From contig CBDDLK010000001.1 in NCBI GenBank assembly GCA_965230715.1, positions 2,046,001-2,110,000 of the forward strand: a stretch of 64,000 nt of DNA, read 5' to 3'. A model generated the notes under the pieces. That model saw only the letters and a list, made by a program, of their open reading frames with translations. It made no database searches and was not told the origin of the DNA. Numbering within the stretch: the stretch's first letter is position 1; the number at the start of each line of letters is the position of its first letter. Shown one piece after another: positions 29,662-38,473 of this stretch. The stretch comes from JAALLB01 sp965230715. GTDB taxonomy: Bacteria > Pseudomonadota > Alphaproteobacteria > Rhizobiales > Rhizobiaceae. Both the position numbers and the translations under genes were made by a program.

Positions 29662-29663
29662 GG

Positions 29664-30092
29664 TCAGCCCTCCACCTGAATGCCCATCGAACGGGCAGAA
29701 CCTTCGACAATTCGCATCGCACCTTCGACATCAATGGCGTTCAGGTCCGACATTTTCTTTTCCGCAATATCGCGCACCTGATCCTGTGTCAGGACACCGG
29801 CGCTTTCGCGACCAGGGTTTTGCGAACCAGACTTGAGTTTCAGCGCCTGCTTGATGAAATAAGACATCGGCGGCTGCTTCATCTCAAATGTGAACGATTT
29901 GTCCACATAGATCGTTATTTCGACGGGAACCGGAGAATCTTTCTCCATCTCCTGCGTCTTGGCGTTGAACGCCTTGCAAAACTCCATGATATTCAGACCA
30001 CGCTGACCGAGCGCCGGACCAATTGGCGGCGACGGAGAAGCATTGCCTGCAGGAACCTGAAGCTTCAGGTAACCTTCAATTTTCTTGGCCAT
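29664..30092 (-). CDS. rplK: 50S ribosomal protein L11
   Basis: The 142-residue protein has the N-terminal proline-rich PAGNASPSPPIGPALGQRG segment and the C-terminal rRNA-binding domain. It forms the GTPase-associated centre with 23S rRNA and is needed for RelA-type sensing of uncharged tRNA. The 102-base gap to nusG shows no clear promoter. Confidence 0.97.
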   Translation of the reverse strand: MAKKIEGYLKLQVPAGNASPSPPIGPALGQRGLNIMEFCKAFNAKTQEMEKDSPVPVEITIYVDKSFTFEMKQPPMSYFIKQALKLKSGSQNPGRESAGVLTQDQVRDIAEKKMSDLNAIDVEGAMRIVEGSARSMGIQVEG

Positions 30093-30194
30093 GGTTACTT
30101 CCTTCTTTTGCTGCCACAGCAGCGGTTATCAGGGATTGCGGTGCGGTTTGACTGACCGGCCAGATCAACCATTCCTCCCGCAAACAACAACGGG

Positions 30195-30725
30195 CTAGAG
30201 TTTTTCAACCTGCCCGTATTCCAGATCGACCGGAGTGGCCCGGCCAAAAATCGAAACTTCCACTTTCAGGCGAGCACGTTCCTCGTCAACTTCCTGTACA
30301 ATTCCGTTAAACGAAGCAAACGGACCTTCGGAAACACGAATGTTCTCGCCAATTTCAAACATGACAGACGGCTTGGGACGCTCAACGCCCTCCTGCACCT
30401 GATTGAGAATACGATCCGCCTCAGCGTTGGTAATGGGTTTGGGTTTGTTATCAGCCCCCAAAAAGCCCGTTACCTTTGGCGTATCCTTGATCAGGTGAAA
30501 TGCCTCATCGGTCATTTCCATTTTTACCAGCACGTAACCCGGAAAGAACTTGCGCTCTGAATCAACCTTGCGTCCGCGGCGAACTTCGACAACTTTTTCG
30601 GTCGGCACCATGATTGCCTCGAAAAGATGTTCCAGCCCCTTCTGCTTGACCTTCTCTTCAATGGATTCCGCCACCTTCTTCTCGAAATTCGAGTAAGCGT
30701 GAACAATATACCACCGATGCGCCAT
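30195..30725 (-). CDS. nusG: Transcription termination/antitermination factor NusG
   Basis: The 176-residue protein has the NGN domain (MAHRWYIVHAYSNFEKKVAE to about residue 115) and a C-terminal KOW domain with RVSEGPFASFNGIVQEVDEE. It binds RNA polymerase, suppresses pausing and links transcription to Rho or to the ribosome through S10. It lies 29 bases after secE, as usual. Confidence 0.98.
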   Translation of the reverse strand: MAHRWYIVHAYSNFEKKVAESIEEKVKQKGLEHLFEAIMVPTEKVVEVRRGRKVDSERKFFPGYVLVKMEMTDEAFHLIKDTPKVTGFLGADNKPKPITNAEADRILNQVQEGVERPKPSVMFEIGENIRVSEGPFASFNGIVQEVDEERARLKVEVSIFGRATPVDLEYGQVEKL

Positions 30726-30754
30726 TCAATTCGTCCTCGTGCGTTAAGCAGGTG

Positions 30755-30955
30755 TCAGCCACCCAAACTCAACAGGAAGCCAACAAACCAGCTCAACAGC
30801 TGATCCACAGAGAAGAAAAACAGTCCCGCCAACAAAACCATTACCAGAACCATGATCGTGCTGATCAAGGTTTCATTGCGCGAGGGCCAAGTGACCTTTG
30901 AAGCCTCTGTGCGCACTTGCTGAAAAAAGGTGAACGGATTTGTTTTAACCGCCAT
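30755..30955 (-). CDS. secE: Protein translocase subunit SecE
   Basis: A 66-residue short-form SecE: an amphipathic segment FFQQVRTEASKVTWPSRNE, which is the family signature, followed by one membrane helix (TIMVLVMVLLAGLFFFSVDQ). It clamps the SecY channel. It is the first gene of the secE-nusG-rplKAJL-rpoBC unit, with a promoter about 130 bases upstream. Confidence 0.95.
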   Translation of the reverse strand: MAVKTNPFTFFQQVRTEASKVTWPSRNETLISTIMVLVMVLLAGLFFFSVDQLLSWFVGFLLSLGG

Positions 30956-31090
30956 AGGGGTCTGCCTGTAGCTCCGGCTAGCGCCAATCGAGTTTTTGTG
31001 AAGTTGTCGGCAAACAATACAACCGTTTGCACATCAACAAAAACAGCGTGCCAAACAGATTACTCCATCTTGCACACCGTTGTTGTTTGG

Positions 31091-31120
31091 ATATTTATAG
31101 CTTGCGGACGCGATTGGCAA
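31091..31120 (-). promoter_or_regulatory. Candidate promoter of secE-nusG-rplKAJL-rpoBC
   Basis: On the minus strand TTGCCA (31115-31120) is followed after 15-17 bases by TATAAATAT (31091-31099), depending on the register chosen. The leader before secE would be about 130 nucleotides. No tRNA-Trp, which many relatives carry here, can be found in the 214-base gap. Confidence 0.55.
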
Positions 31121-31169
31121 GCCTGTTACTGCAAAAAATAATATTCCAGGCCGTCACGGATATTCAGCA

Positions 31170-32987
31170 TCACCGCCCTGCCATGAAGGCTTCTGCGCCT
31201 TCCTTGCCAAAAAACCGTTGCATGAAACTTTTGCTGCCGTTTCTCAAATCCAGAAGTGTCAGGCCCGTTGTCGCGCCATCCAGCTCGCGCCACTCACCAA
31301 AACCGATAAATTTGCAACCGCAATTGGCATAGTGACGGAACAAGACCGGCAAACACCGCTCGCCACCTTCCACCCCATGAACAATGTTGCCCAGTTGCGC
31401 AAAAGAGCCGCAGCCATCTTCGAGTTTTTCGATTTCCACCTCACGGGGAATGTCAAATTTCAGTTCACGCTTGGCAGACACCAGCCCAAGCATGGACGTT
31501 TCACCGAAGTTTCGCATGATGTAGCGTCTGACAAGTTCCCGCGAAACCGGGTTGAAACGACGTCCCATGGTAACCGGGCCAAACAGGTATTTGATGTTCT
31601 TGTCACGCTTGGGAATTTCAAGAAATCCTCTCCATAGCAGCATCAGCGACGAAAACGACTTCTGGTACTCGGGCAACACTGCGGCACGTCCCAACTCCAT
31701 GGCATTGGGCAACAGTTTTTCAAATTCCGGCTTAAGATCAAAAATGCTCTTTGTAACCAAATTGTCAGCCGTGACCTGCTGATTGGTGGGGTTCGGAACG
31801 GTATAGCGATAGACGCCTGCAACCATCTGCTTTGCGTTGTCCCACAATACCAGATGGCTGTAGAAGGCATCATAATTGTCTTTCAACTCCATCGGGTCGG
31901 TAACAGTCGTCTCGGCCTGATAGGCCTGGAAGCGAACCTCACATATCACTTTGATCAAATCATCAGAGATTCCAGGACCAATGTTGAAAATTGTATAGCC
32001 ATTATGCTCGACAAGAACTTCTTCCTGGTCCAACAATTTTTTCACCGGACGACCTGAAATTGCGACCGCCTTGCGGGAAACTTCTGCCATTTCGCGCTCG
32101 TTGCGCAGCTCCGGTTCAATCAGTTGTGGAAGATCGTGGATTTTTGGGCTGCCGGTTTTGAGCGCATAGACAAGGCTGCGTGAAAAATTGCCCACAGACA
32201 TGGACCTTGAAACCTTGCGCAATTGATCAGCCGATACCGGCGTGCCTACCGTGAACGTAAAATCGTGGCCGCCACGCAGGAACTCACGAAGCAGCATGTA
32301 GGTGCGAATGCGCGGATGAATTAACCCGGACAGGTTGAAAGACCAGGAGTTTCGGCCTGAAATATATAGTGGCACCATGTGCCCTCCCCCGGCCTCAACG
32401 TATTTCTTGATCTGGTCGGTCCAGTTTGAGTCGGAAATTGTCCAGTCGGTCGTTTTGAGGTGTGAACAAATGCGCCCGGGGAAAAGGGCCAAATCACCAC
32501 CATTTCGCATGTGGGTCATAGCGGCTGCGACTGAGAGCCGATTTTGCGCCCTTCCCTCAACGGTGCGGAAAGGATCAACATAGAGCATCCGCTCGTCGTT
32601 CAGTTCGGTCGCTTCAAGCAGCTTGTTGGCAAAGATCCTGATATCCGGGCGATACCGGGTCAATAGCTGAAACAGTGCAAATGCATCCGGCAATCCATAG
32701 GGGTGGTTTGCAACGAAAACCTTGGGGCCGTCATCCAGATTTTCCAGCACCTCCGGATTTTCGATCCGCCATTTGATGTTCATCTTGTCGAACATCAAAT
32801 CCACCATCTTGTTGGCATTTGGCCAAGGTGGACCAAACTCGGCAAATGCACGGTTCAGTTGGTCGATCCCGACAATTTTTTCCACCGCATAAAGCAGCAT
32901 TGGACTGACCTTGGCATGGGGCGGAATACCCAAGACATCACGCGTGGAAAGATATGGTTCGCTTTTCTGATCCGCTGATGATGTCAT
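31170..32987 (-). CDS. Two-domain acyltransferase: PlsC-like N-terminus fused to OlsB-like GNAT domain
   Basis: A 605-residue protein. Residues about 85-300 form a lysophospholipid-acyltransferase-type domain (VFVANHPYGLPDAFALF, with a HxxxxxD-like variant of the catalytic motif, and LALFPGRICSH). From about 325 onward there is a GNAT/hemolysin-type N-acyltransferase domain like OlsB (VRFQAYQAETTVTDPMELKD). This layout matches OlsF, in which one half N-acylates ornithine (or another amino acid) and the other adds the second acyl chain, making phosphorus-free aminolipids. The start is uncertain: an in-frame ATG at 33050 would add 21 residues. It is divergent from ggt. The specific substrate is inferred, not shown. 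Confidence 0.8.
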   Translation of the reverse strand: MTSSADQKSEPYLSTRDVLGIPPHAKVSPMLLYAVEKIVGIDQLNRAFAEFGPPWPNANKMVDLMFDKMNIKWRIENPEVLENLDDGPKVFVANHPYGLPDAFALFQLLTRYRPDIRIFANKLLEATELNDERMLYVDPFRTVEGRAQNRLSVAAAMTHMRNGGDLALFPGRICSHLKTTDWTISDSNWTDQIKKYVEAGGGHMVPLYISGRNSWSFNLSGLIHPRIRTYMLLREFLRGGHDFTFTVGTPVSADQLRKVSRSMSVGNFSRSLVYALKTGSPKIHDLPQLIEPELRNEREMAEVSRKAVAISGRPVKKLLDQEEVLVEHNGYTIFNIGPGISDDLIKVICEVRFQAYQAETTVTDPMELKDNYDAFYSHLVLWDNAKQMVAGVYRYTVPNPTNQQVTADNLVTKSIFDLKPEFEKLLPNAMELGRAAVLPEYQKSFSSLMLLWRGFLEIPKRDKNIKYLFGPVTMGRRFNPVSRELVRRYIMRNFGETSMLGLVSAKRELKFDIPREVEIEKLEDGCGSFAQLGNIVHGVEGGERCLPVLFRHYANCGCKFIGFGEWRELDGATTGLTLLDLRNGSKSFMQRFFGKEGAEAFMAGR

Positions 32988-33187
32988 GACAGTTTTCTCT
33001 GGGCAGTTTAATGATGTGATAAACGCTACTGAGTCGAATGTTTCGCTCATAGCAAAATTATGCCCCTTTCTCAATTCGCTACTGGCGGAATAAGACGGTT
33101 TGATGTCAATAACCAAATGCGTGTAAACACATAGATCGGGTCAATCCGCACTGGACCGGGAAGAAACTCATCATATCGGAGCAAAAA

Positions 33188-34951
33188 ATGATGAAACTAC
33201 TTGTCAGAATTGCCCAGTTAGCACTGCTTCTTGTGTTTGGGTTCACCAATACGGCAGTTTCCCAGGATGTTGCCGATTCGGTCGCGCCGGAGATGGCGAG
33301 CGGTTTGACGCAAAAAAAACTGGTGACATCTGCGCGTTACATGATCAGCAGTGCCAATCCACATGCCAGCGCGGCCGGAAACTGGGTCATTGAAAACGGC
33401 GGCAACGCCATTGATGCGATGGTCGCCATCCAGCTGGTGCTTGGGCTGGTGGAGCCGCAGTCTTCAGGTCTTGGCGGGGGGGCGTTTCTGGTTTATTTCG
33501 ACGCCGAAGCGGGCCGATTGACGACTTTTGACGGACGAGAAACCGCACCAAAGGCGGCAACCCCTGAGCTGTTTCTGGACGGAAACGGTCAACCCATGCG
33601 TTTTTTTGATGCCGTGATCGGAGGACGTTCGGTTGGCACGCCCGGAACGGTCAAACTGTTGCACGAGGTTCACGCGAAACACGGCAAGATGGATTGGGCG
33701 AAACTGTTTGAGCCTGCTTTGAAACTCGCAACAAACGGTTTTGAGGTTTCACCGCGCCTCAACGCACTGATTTCTTTCTCAGCAGAGAGCCTTTACAATA
33801 ATCCTGTAACGCGAGACTACTTTCTCACCGAAGAAGCCGTGCCGCTTTATGTGGGCACAAGAATTGTCAACACACAATATGCCGAAACACTCAAACTGCT
33901 TGCGGCGGATGGGGCAAATGCCTTTTATTCCGGTGACTTGGCGGAAAAAATTGTGAAAACGATTCAAACGGCAGACGGCAATCCCGGCTTGCTTTCACTT
34001 GCAGATTTGGCCGACTACAAGATCATCGAGCGTGAACCGGTCTGTTACAATTACCGTGGATATGACGTATGCGGCATGGGACCGCCCTCTTCTGGCGCCC
34101 TGACAATCGGACAGATTTTGGGACTTGTTGAACCGTTCGAATTGGCGAAACTCGGTCCCGGCAGCGCGGAAAGTTGGCGGATTATTGGTGATGCAAGCCG
34201 TCTGGCCTTTGCCGACCGGGGAATGTACATGGCAGACAGCGATTTTGTGAACATGCCGAAAGGACTATTGAACCGCGATTACCTGTCAAAACGCTCCCAG
34301 CTGCTGCGGGGTGCCAAGGCCATTGACAACGGTTCCGTTACCCCCGGCAATCCGCCCTTCAAACACACTTGGCTTGTGGCCCCTGACAATTCGATCGAAC
34401 TTCCTTCTACCAGTCACTTCTCGATTGTCGACGAGCAAGGCAATGTGGTCTCCATGACCACGACCATTGAAAATGCATTTGGTTCCCGCCTGATGGTCGG
34501 CGGCTTTCTTCTCAACAATGAACTGACCGATTTTTCCTTCGTTCCCGAAAAAGACGGCAGGCCTGTTGCAAACCGCATTGAGCCGGGCAAACGTCCACGT
34601 TCTTCCATGGCGCCAACCATTGTGATGAAAGACAACAAGCCTGTATTGGCAATAGGATCGCCGGGTGGAAGTCGCATCATTCCCTATGTGGCAAAAACCC
34701 TGATTGGCTGGATTGATTGGGACATGGATGTACAGACAGCGATTGAACTGCCGCATCTTGTGAACCGTTTCGGCACATATGATCTGGAAAGCGGTACGGT
34801 TGCCGAAAAACTCGGACCTGCGCTTTCAAATCTCGGCTACGACGTGCAATCTCGTGACTTGAACTCCGGGCTGCATGGCATCGAGATCACATCCGGGGGC
34901 CTTGAAGGCGGTGCCGATCCGAGGCGCGAGGGTGTCGCCGTCGGGAAATAA
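33188..34951 (+). CDS. ggt: Gamma-glutamyltransferase, periplasmic
   Basis: The 587-residue Ntn-hydrolase cleaves or transfers the gamma-glutamyl group of glutathione. Residues 1-26 are a signal peptide, with cleavage probably after AVSQ. The self-processing, catalytic threonine is Thr408 in PSTSHFSIVDEQG, and the oxyanion/substrate loop AIGSPGGSRIIPY is intact. Processing would give a large chain of about 380 residues and a small chain of about 180. GGAG precedes the first of two adjacent ATG codons. It is divergent from the acyltransferase with a 200-base gap. Confidence 0.95.
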   Translation: MMKLLVRIAQLALLLVFGFTNTAVSQDVADSVAPEMASGLTQKKLVTSARYMISSANPHASAAGNWVIENGGNAIDAMVAIQLVLGLVEPQSSGLGGGAFLVYFDAEAGRLTTFDGRETAPKAATPELFLDGNGQPMRFFDAVIGGRSVGTPGTVKLLHEVHAKHGKMDWAKLFEPALKLATNGFEVSPRLNALISFSAESLYNNPVTRDYFLTEEAVPLYVGTRIVNTQYAETLKLLAADGANAFYSGDLAEKIVKTIQTADGNPGLLSLADLADYKIIEREPVCYNYRGYDVCGMGPPSSGALTIGQILGLVEPFELAKLGPGSAESWRIIGDASRLAFADRGMYMADSDFVNMPKGLLNRDYLSKRSQLLRGAKAIDNGSVTPGNPPFKHTWLVAPDNSIELPSTSHFSIVDEQGNVVSMTTTIENAFGSRLMVGGFLLNNELTDFSFVPEKDGRPVANRIEPGKRPRSSMAPTIVMKDNKPVLAIGSPGGSRIIPYVAKTLIGWIDWDMDVQTAIELPHLVNRFGTYDLESGTVAEKLGPALSNLGYDVQSRDLNSGLHGIEITSGGLEGGADPRREGVAVGK

Positions 34952-35034
34952 CAAAGCACCGCGCAAAATCTGCACGATTTTTTCTTCTGCATCGCTTGGG
35001 AAATGACGCGGGTATCAGTTGCGAGAAACCGACG

Positions 35035-35262
35035 TCAGCTATTGATAATGCGTTTCATGTTCTCGAGCAATTTGCGCTGCTCGGCGTTAAACCGTTGCAT
35101 TTCAACCAAATCGTTCCGTTTCATGGTTCCCAGTCGCTGGGCCAAAATCTCGACGATGGAATCAGAGCCGGCCGAAAGGCTTTCCATGCGGGCAATCATT
35201 TTTGCCTTCATGCAAAGTGCTTCATTTGGTGGATACTGAATCTCGCTTGATGGTCGGATCAT
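35035..35262 (-). CDS. Small hypothetical protein
   Basis: A 75-residue protein read from MIRPSSEIQYPPNEALCMKA; a GTG 15 bases upstream is an alternative start. It is predicted to be mostly helical and charged, ending AEQRKLLENMKRIINS, with no signal peptide or membrane segment. I do not recognise a family. The surrounding stretch (34952-35420) would otherwise be empty, and the helical heptad-like pattern of Met/Leu/Ile supports a real protein. No strong ribosome-binding site is visible, so confidence is moderate. Confidence 0.5.
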   Translation of the reverse strand: MIRPSSEIQYPPNEALCMKAKMIARMESLSAGSDSIVEILAQRLGTMKRNDLVEMQRFNAEQRKLLENMKRIINS

Positions 35263-35420
35263 GAAGAAAACACTCACTGGAACAGGTTCGAATCGGATTT
35301 CAGAATGCTAAATCAGGGTAAACATTTCCTTTACGTCACGGCGTTTTAACCCCTTCCGCGCTGCAATCGCGCATGATAATTAGCGAGTTGCGAACCAGCA
35401 CCAATTTGAAGGACACAGGT

Positions 35421-36185
35421 GTGATTGAAAAATTGACATTTCTTTCAAACGGCACCGAGCAGGCTGATGCTGCAATGCACAAACTTGTCGAGATTTACGG
35501 AAGCCATTCGGTTGAAGAAGCCGATGTGATCGTTGCCTTGGGCGGCGACGGCTTCATGCTGCAAACCCAACACGAGTTCATGAATTCAGGCAAGCCTATT
35601 TACGGCATGAACAAGGGAACTGTGGGCTTCCTGATGAATGAATACAAACCCTCCAATCTTAAACAACGCATTTCAAATGCCCTGCGCAGCAAAATTCGCC
35701 CCTTGATCATGACTGTGACCGATGAGGATAACGCCAAACACACGGCGCTTGCCATCAACGAGGTTTCGTTGCTTCGACAGTCCTATCAAGCTGCATCCCT
35801 GTCCATTCAGACAGATGGAAAAATGAGAATTCAGGAGCTGGTGTGTGATGGTGTCATGATTGCAACACCCGCCGGGTCAACCGCTTACAATCTTTCGGCA
35901 AACGGCCCGATTTTGCCGCTGCAGGCACCCTTGCTTGCGCTGACACCGGTCAGCCCGTTCAGACCCAGGAGATGGCGCGGCGCGCTTATTCCCAACTCGG
36001 TTGAAATTGTTATTGGCGTGAACGACCCCGAAAAACGCCCGGTAAATGCGGTTGCAGACCATACGGAGTTCAAGTCGGTTCGTGAAGTTCGGGTCGTTCT
36101 GGATGACAGCCAGTATGGCATAATCCTGTTTGATCCCGAACATTCATGGGACGACCGGATTCTGGCAGAGCAGTTTATGCAGTAG
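35421..36185 (+). CDS. nadK: NAD kinase
   Basis: The 254-residue enzyme phosphorylates NAD to NADP in the cytoplasm. The GGDG motif (IVALGGDGFMLQTQH), the NE/D motif (ALAINEVSLLRQ) and the GST loop (ATPAGSTAYNLSANGPILPL) are all present. I chose the GTG at 35421 because GAAGGA lies 8 bases upstream and gives the usual length. An ATG at 35373 would add 16 residues that look non-conserved. It is convergent with the DUF2336 gene 13 bases downstream. Confidence 0.93.
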   Translation: MIEKLTFLSNGTEQADAAMHKLVEIYGSHSVEEADVIVALGGDGFMLQTQHEFMNSGKPIYGMNKGTVGFLMNEYKPSNLKQRISNALRSKIRPLIMTVTDEDNAKHTALAINEVSLLRQSYQAASLSIQTDGKMRIQELVCDGVMIATPAGSTAYNLSANGPILPLQAPLLALTPVSPFRPRRWRGALIPNSVEIVIGVNDPEKRPVNAVADHTEFKSVREVRVVLDDSQYGIILFDPEHSWDDRILAEQFMQ

Positions 36186-36198
36186 CACCCGCTTGCCC

Positions 36199-37620
36199 CT
36201 ATGCAGCCTTAAGCCCTTGCGCTTTCGTCCTTGCGGGCGATTTGCCCAGTTCATCTGCAATCTCGCCAAGCAGCGCCATCTCCAGACTTGTTTCTTGTAC
36301 AGCCGGTGCGGCAGAATTGTCGTTGCTTGCCTCTGTCGGCTCAACAACTTCGCGCGCCAGCAATTGCGCATCCAGCGCAAGTTCGGCGGCCAACTCTTCG
36401 GTCATCTGGCTTACAAGGTCATCCATGTCCAGTTCTTCGTTTATGCCAAGGTTTTGCATTTGCGCCGCCTCGACCTGTTTGATTGCCTGGTTCGCCCGCT
36501 CAACTTTCGACAGGGCAAAATGACGGCTGGCATCTGCTGCCCAGCGACGAAGCATGGAAAGCAATTCGTCTTCGACATGCTCTGTATTGCGCGCATAGGA
36601 ACTGATCACTTCATTGATTACTTCAACGGAAAGGCGTTCATTCGCAGCGCGATCGTTGCGGGTCAGCGCCTTGCGCCATGCGTAAATGGCCTCGGTGAAC
36701 AGCCCGAACGCCTCTTCCGGCAGGATGGCACGATCATACACTGCCTTGAACGCTGTCTTGTTGCCGGCGTTTAGCGCAGCCTCCACGCGTCCGATTTCCA
36801 AGCCCGAAAGCTCAGAGAGCGCACGCGCAAACAGCGCGATGTTACCCATGCAGGTCGCACGAAGCAGGTAGGAAAGAGTCAACTCATCGTTCACAATTTT
36901 GTCACGCACAATTGTGTGCAATTCATCATCACTCGTTCCTGCTGCAAACAGGATGGATGCACGTTCGCAAGCCTCTGAAACAACTTGTTGGGACCGTTTT
37001 TGCGAAAGCCAGTTCCGGCAAGTGACGAATTCACCAAGTGCCGACCCAAGTTTCTCGACCAGAAGCAACCGTGTATGGGCTCCCAAATCCTTGCGTTCAG
37101 ACAGGCTGCTGCGAATTGGACCATGGGACCCGAATTTTCTTGCAATCTGGTGCAACGTTTCGGGAAGGATCTGTGCGCCAGGATTGTTCAGCAGTTCGTA
37201 TACGGTTTCGTTGCAACCATGTTGCGCGATTGCGGCGGAAAGCTTCTCCGAAACCCACGGCCTGCCTGCGATTGCAACCCGACCCGACTGCGCAGTTACC
37301 TGCAACAAGTCGATCAACTCAACATCATGCAATACGCTCGATTGGGACAGCACTTCGGCAGCAATCTGCTCGGCGTCATTTGCCAATGCCAGGGCGACAT
37401 GCCTTGGGGCGAACCTGGCCGCGCCAAGTGCTTGCGCCAAGGCGAGACGAACGTCGGGCGAGACATCTTCTGACAAGGCGGTCATCGCCGAAATCAGGTC
37501 TTCACGCTCTTCAAGCGACAAATCGGAGCGCTGCAGTCCCTCAACCAAAGCAAATGCGGCATCGACACGCTTGGACAAAGGCGCGCCTGATATCCACTCC
37601 AAGAACAACTCAATTACCAT
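36199..37620 (-). CDS. DUF2336 domain protein
   Basis: A 473-residue soluble, helix-rich protein with repeat-like segments in the first 300 residues (SEDVSPDVRLALAQALG, LANDAEQIAAEVLSQSSVL), resembling HEAT-type alpha solenoids and matching the alphaproteobacterial DUF2336 family as I know it. The C-terminal third is acidic and may be coiled coil. The start at 37620 has AGGAG 8 bases upstream; an ATG 24 bases further up lacks one. The function is unknown; other family members sit near regulatory or polar-development genes. Confidence 0.75.
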   Translation of the reverse strand: MVIELFLEWISGAPLSKRVDAAFALVEGLQRSDLSLEEREDLISAMTALSEDVSPDVRLALAQALGAARFAPRHVALALANDAEQIAAEVLSQSSVLHDVELIDLLQVTAQSGRVAIAGRPWVSEKLSAAIAQHGCNETVYELLNNPGAQILPETLHQIARKFGSHGPIRSSLSERKDLGAHTRLLLVEKLGSALGEFVTCRNWLSQKRSQQVVSEACERASILFAAGTSDDELHTIVRDKIVNDELTLSYLLRATCMGNIALFARALSELSGLEIGRVEAALNAGNKTAFKAVYDRAILPEEAFGLFTEAIYAWRKALTRNDRAANERLSVEVINEVISSYARNTEHVEDELLSMLRRWAADASRHFALSKVERANQAIKQVEAAQMQNLGINEELDMDDLVSQMTEELAAELALDAQLLAREVVEPTEASNDNSAAPAVQETSLEMALLGEIADELGKSPARTKAQGLKAA

Positions 37621-37745
37621 TGGTACTCCTGCTGGCGATCTCATTACGCCACTAAGGAGTGATTTTTAGCGCAAAAGGATTAATGATCCGTTCACTATGA
37701 AAGGTAACGTTTTGGTAACAACCGGAGGGTTCTGTTTCCAAACTG

Positions 37746-38372
37746 TCAGGGGTTGTGACGTTCCCCGTTCCACATTGGACGCAGCCTCTCATACACCTCA
37801 CCAAGGCGCGCAAAATCGAAGTACCCCAGACGGGTCACGGGCTTTGCAAGGGTAACATCAAACCTGCCATCTCGGATCACTGCCGGGTCCACATGAATTC
37901 CGGTCACCTGCCCGATCACCATGACCGCCCCGGTTTTTTCCCCTGACAGGTCTTCAAGCTCTTTTACCGATGTAACCTTGCATTCCAAAGCTGCGTGAGC
38001 CATCGCAACGCGTGGAGCGGAAACCGTTTTGCAATCAGCTTTTTCAACTCCAAGTGCTTCAAATTCATCCACATCGGCAGGACACGGCATACTGGTGGCA
38101 TTCATCACCTCATCCAGCCGTTCGCTGACATGGTTGTAAACGAACTCACCCGTTTCAATTGCATTGCGAGCACTGTCCTTTACCCCTTCAGAGGAAAACA
38201 TCACCAACGGAGGATTGCCGCCAACCGCATTGAAAAAACTATAGGGTGACAGGTTGGCCACGCCTTGTGTGGACACGGTTGAAATCCAGCCGATTGGCCT
38301 TGGTGCCACAATCGCCTTGACCGGGTCGTGGGGAAGCTTTTCGAGATCTCGGTTTTCGGGCTTAAAAAACAT
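37746..38372 (-). CDS. Flavin reductase-like domain protein (FMN-binding split barrel)
   Basis: The 208-residue protein starts MFFKPENRDLEKLPHDPVKA with AGGAAA upstream. The FMN-binding segments APRPIGWISTVSTQGVANLS, PYSFFNAVGGNPPLVMFSS and ATSMPCPADVDEFEALG identify the flavin reductase/DIM6-NTAB family. Members either reduce FMN with NAD(P)H or act as small flavin oxidoreductases on unknown substrates; nothing here fixes the reaction. It is divergent from the secreted repeat protein, with about 100 bases between starts. Confidence 0.88.
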   Translation of the reverse strand: MFFKPENRDLEKLPHDPVKAIVAPRPIGWISTVSTQGVANLSPYSFFNAVGGNPPLVMFSSEGVKDSARNAIETGEFVYNHVSERLDEVMNATSMPCPADVDEFEALGVEKADCKTVSAPRVAMAHAALECKVTSVKELEDLSGEKTGAVMVIGQVTGIHVDPAVIRDGRFDVTLAKPVTRLGYFDFARLGEVYERLRPMWNGERHNP

Positions 38373-38473
38373 TGCATTTCCTGTATGATTCGAATGAAGA
38401 AATAGGGGCCCATGCTTGTTCAAGCAACCCGTCTGATTTAAAGAACTCTGCAAATTCGGTAACAAACCGGCCA

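Noticed and set aside
30956..31169. tRNA-Trp upstream of secE
   Set aside because: It was expected from relatives, but no cloverleaf, T-arm or anticodon-arm sequence is present on either strand.
36899..37669. Plus-strand frames opposite the DUF2336 gene
   Set aside because: Three overlapping frames exist here. The minus-strand protein has a good ribosome-binding site and helical-repeat pattern, while the plus-strand products are Ser/Arg/Cys-rich and family-free.
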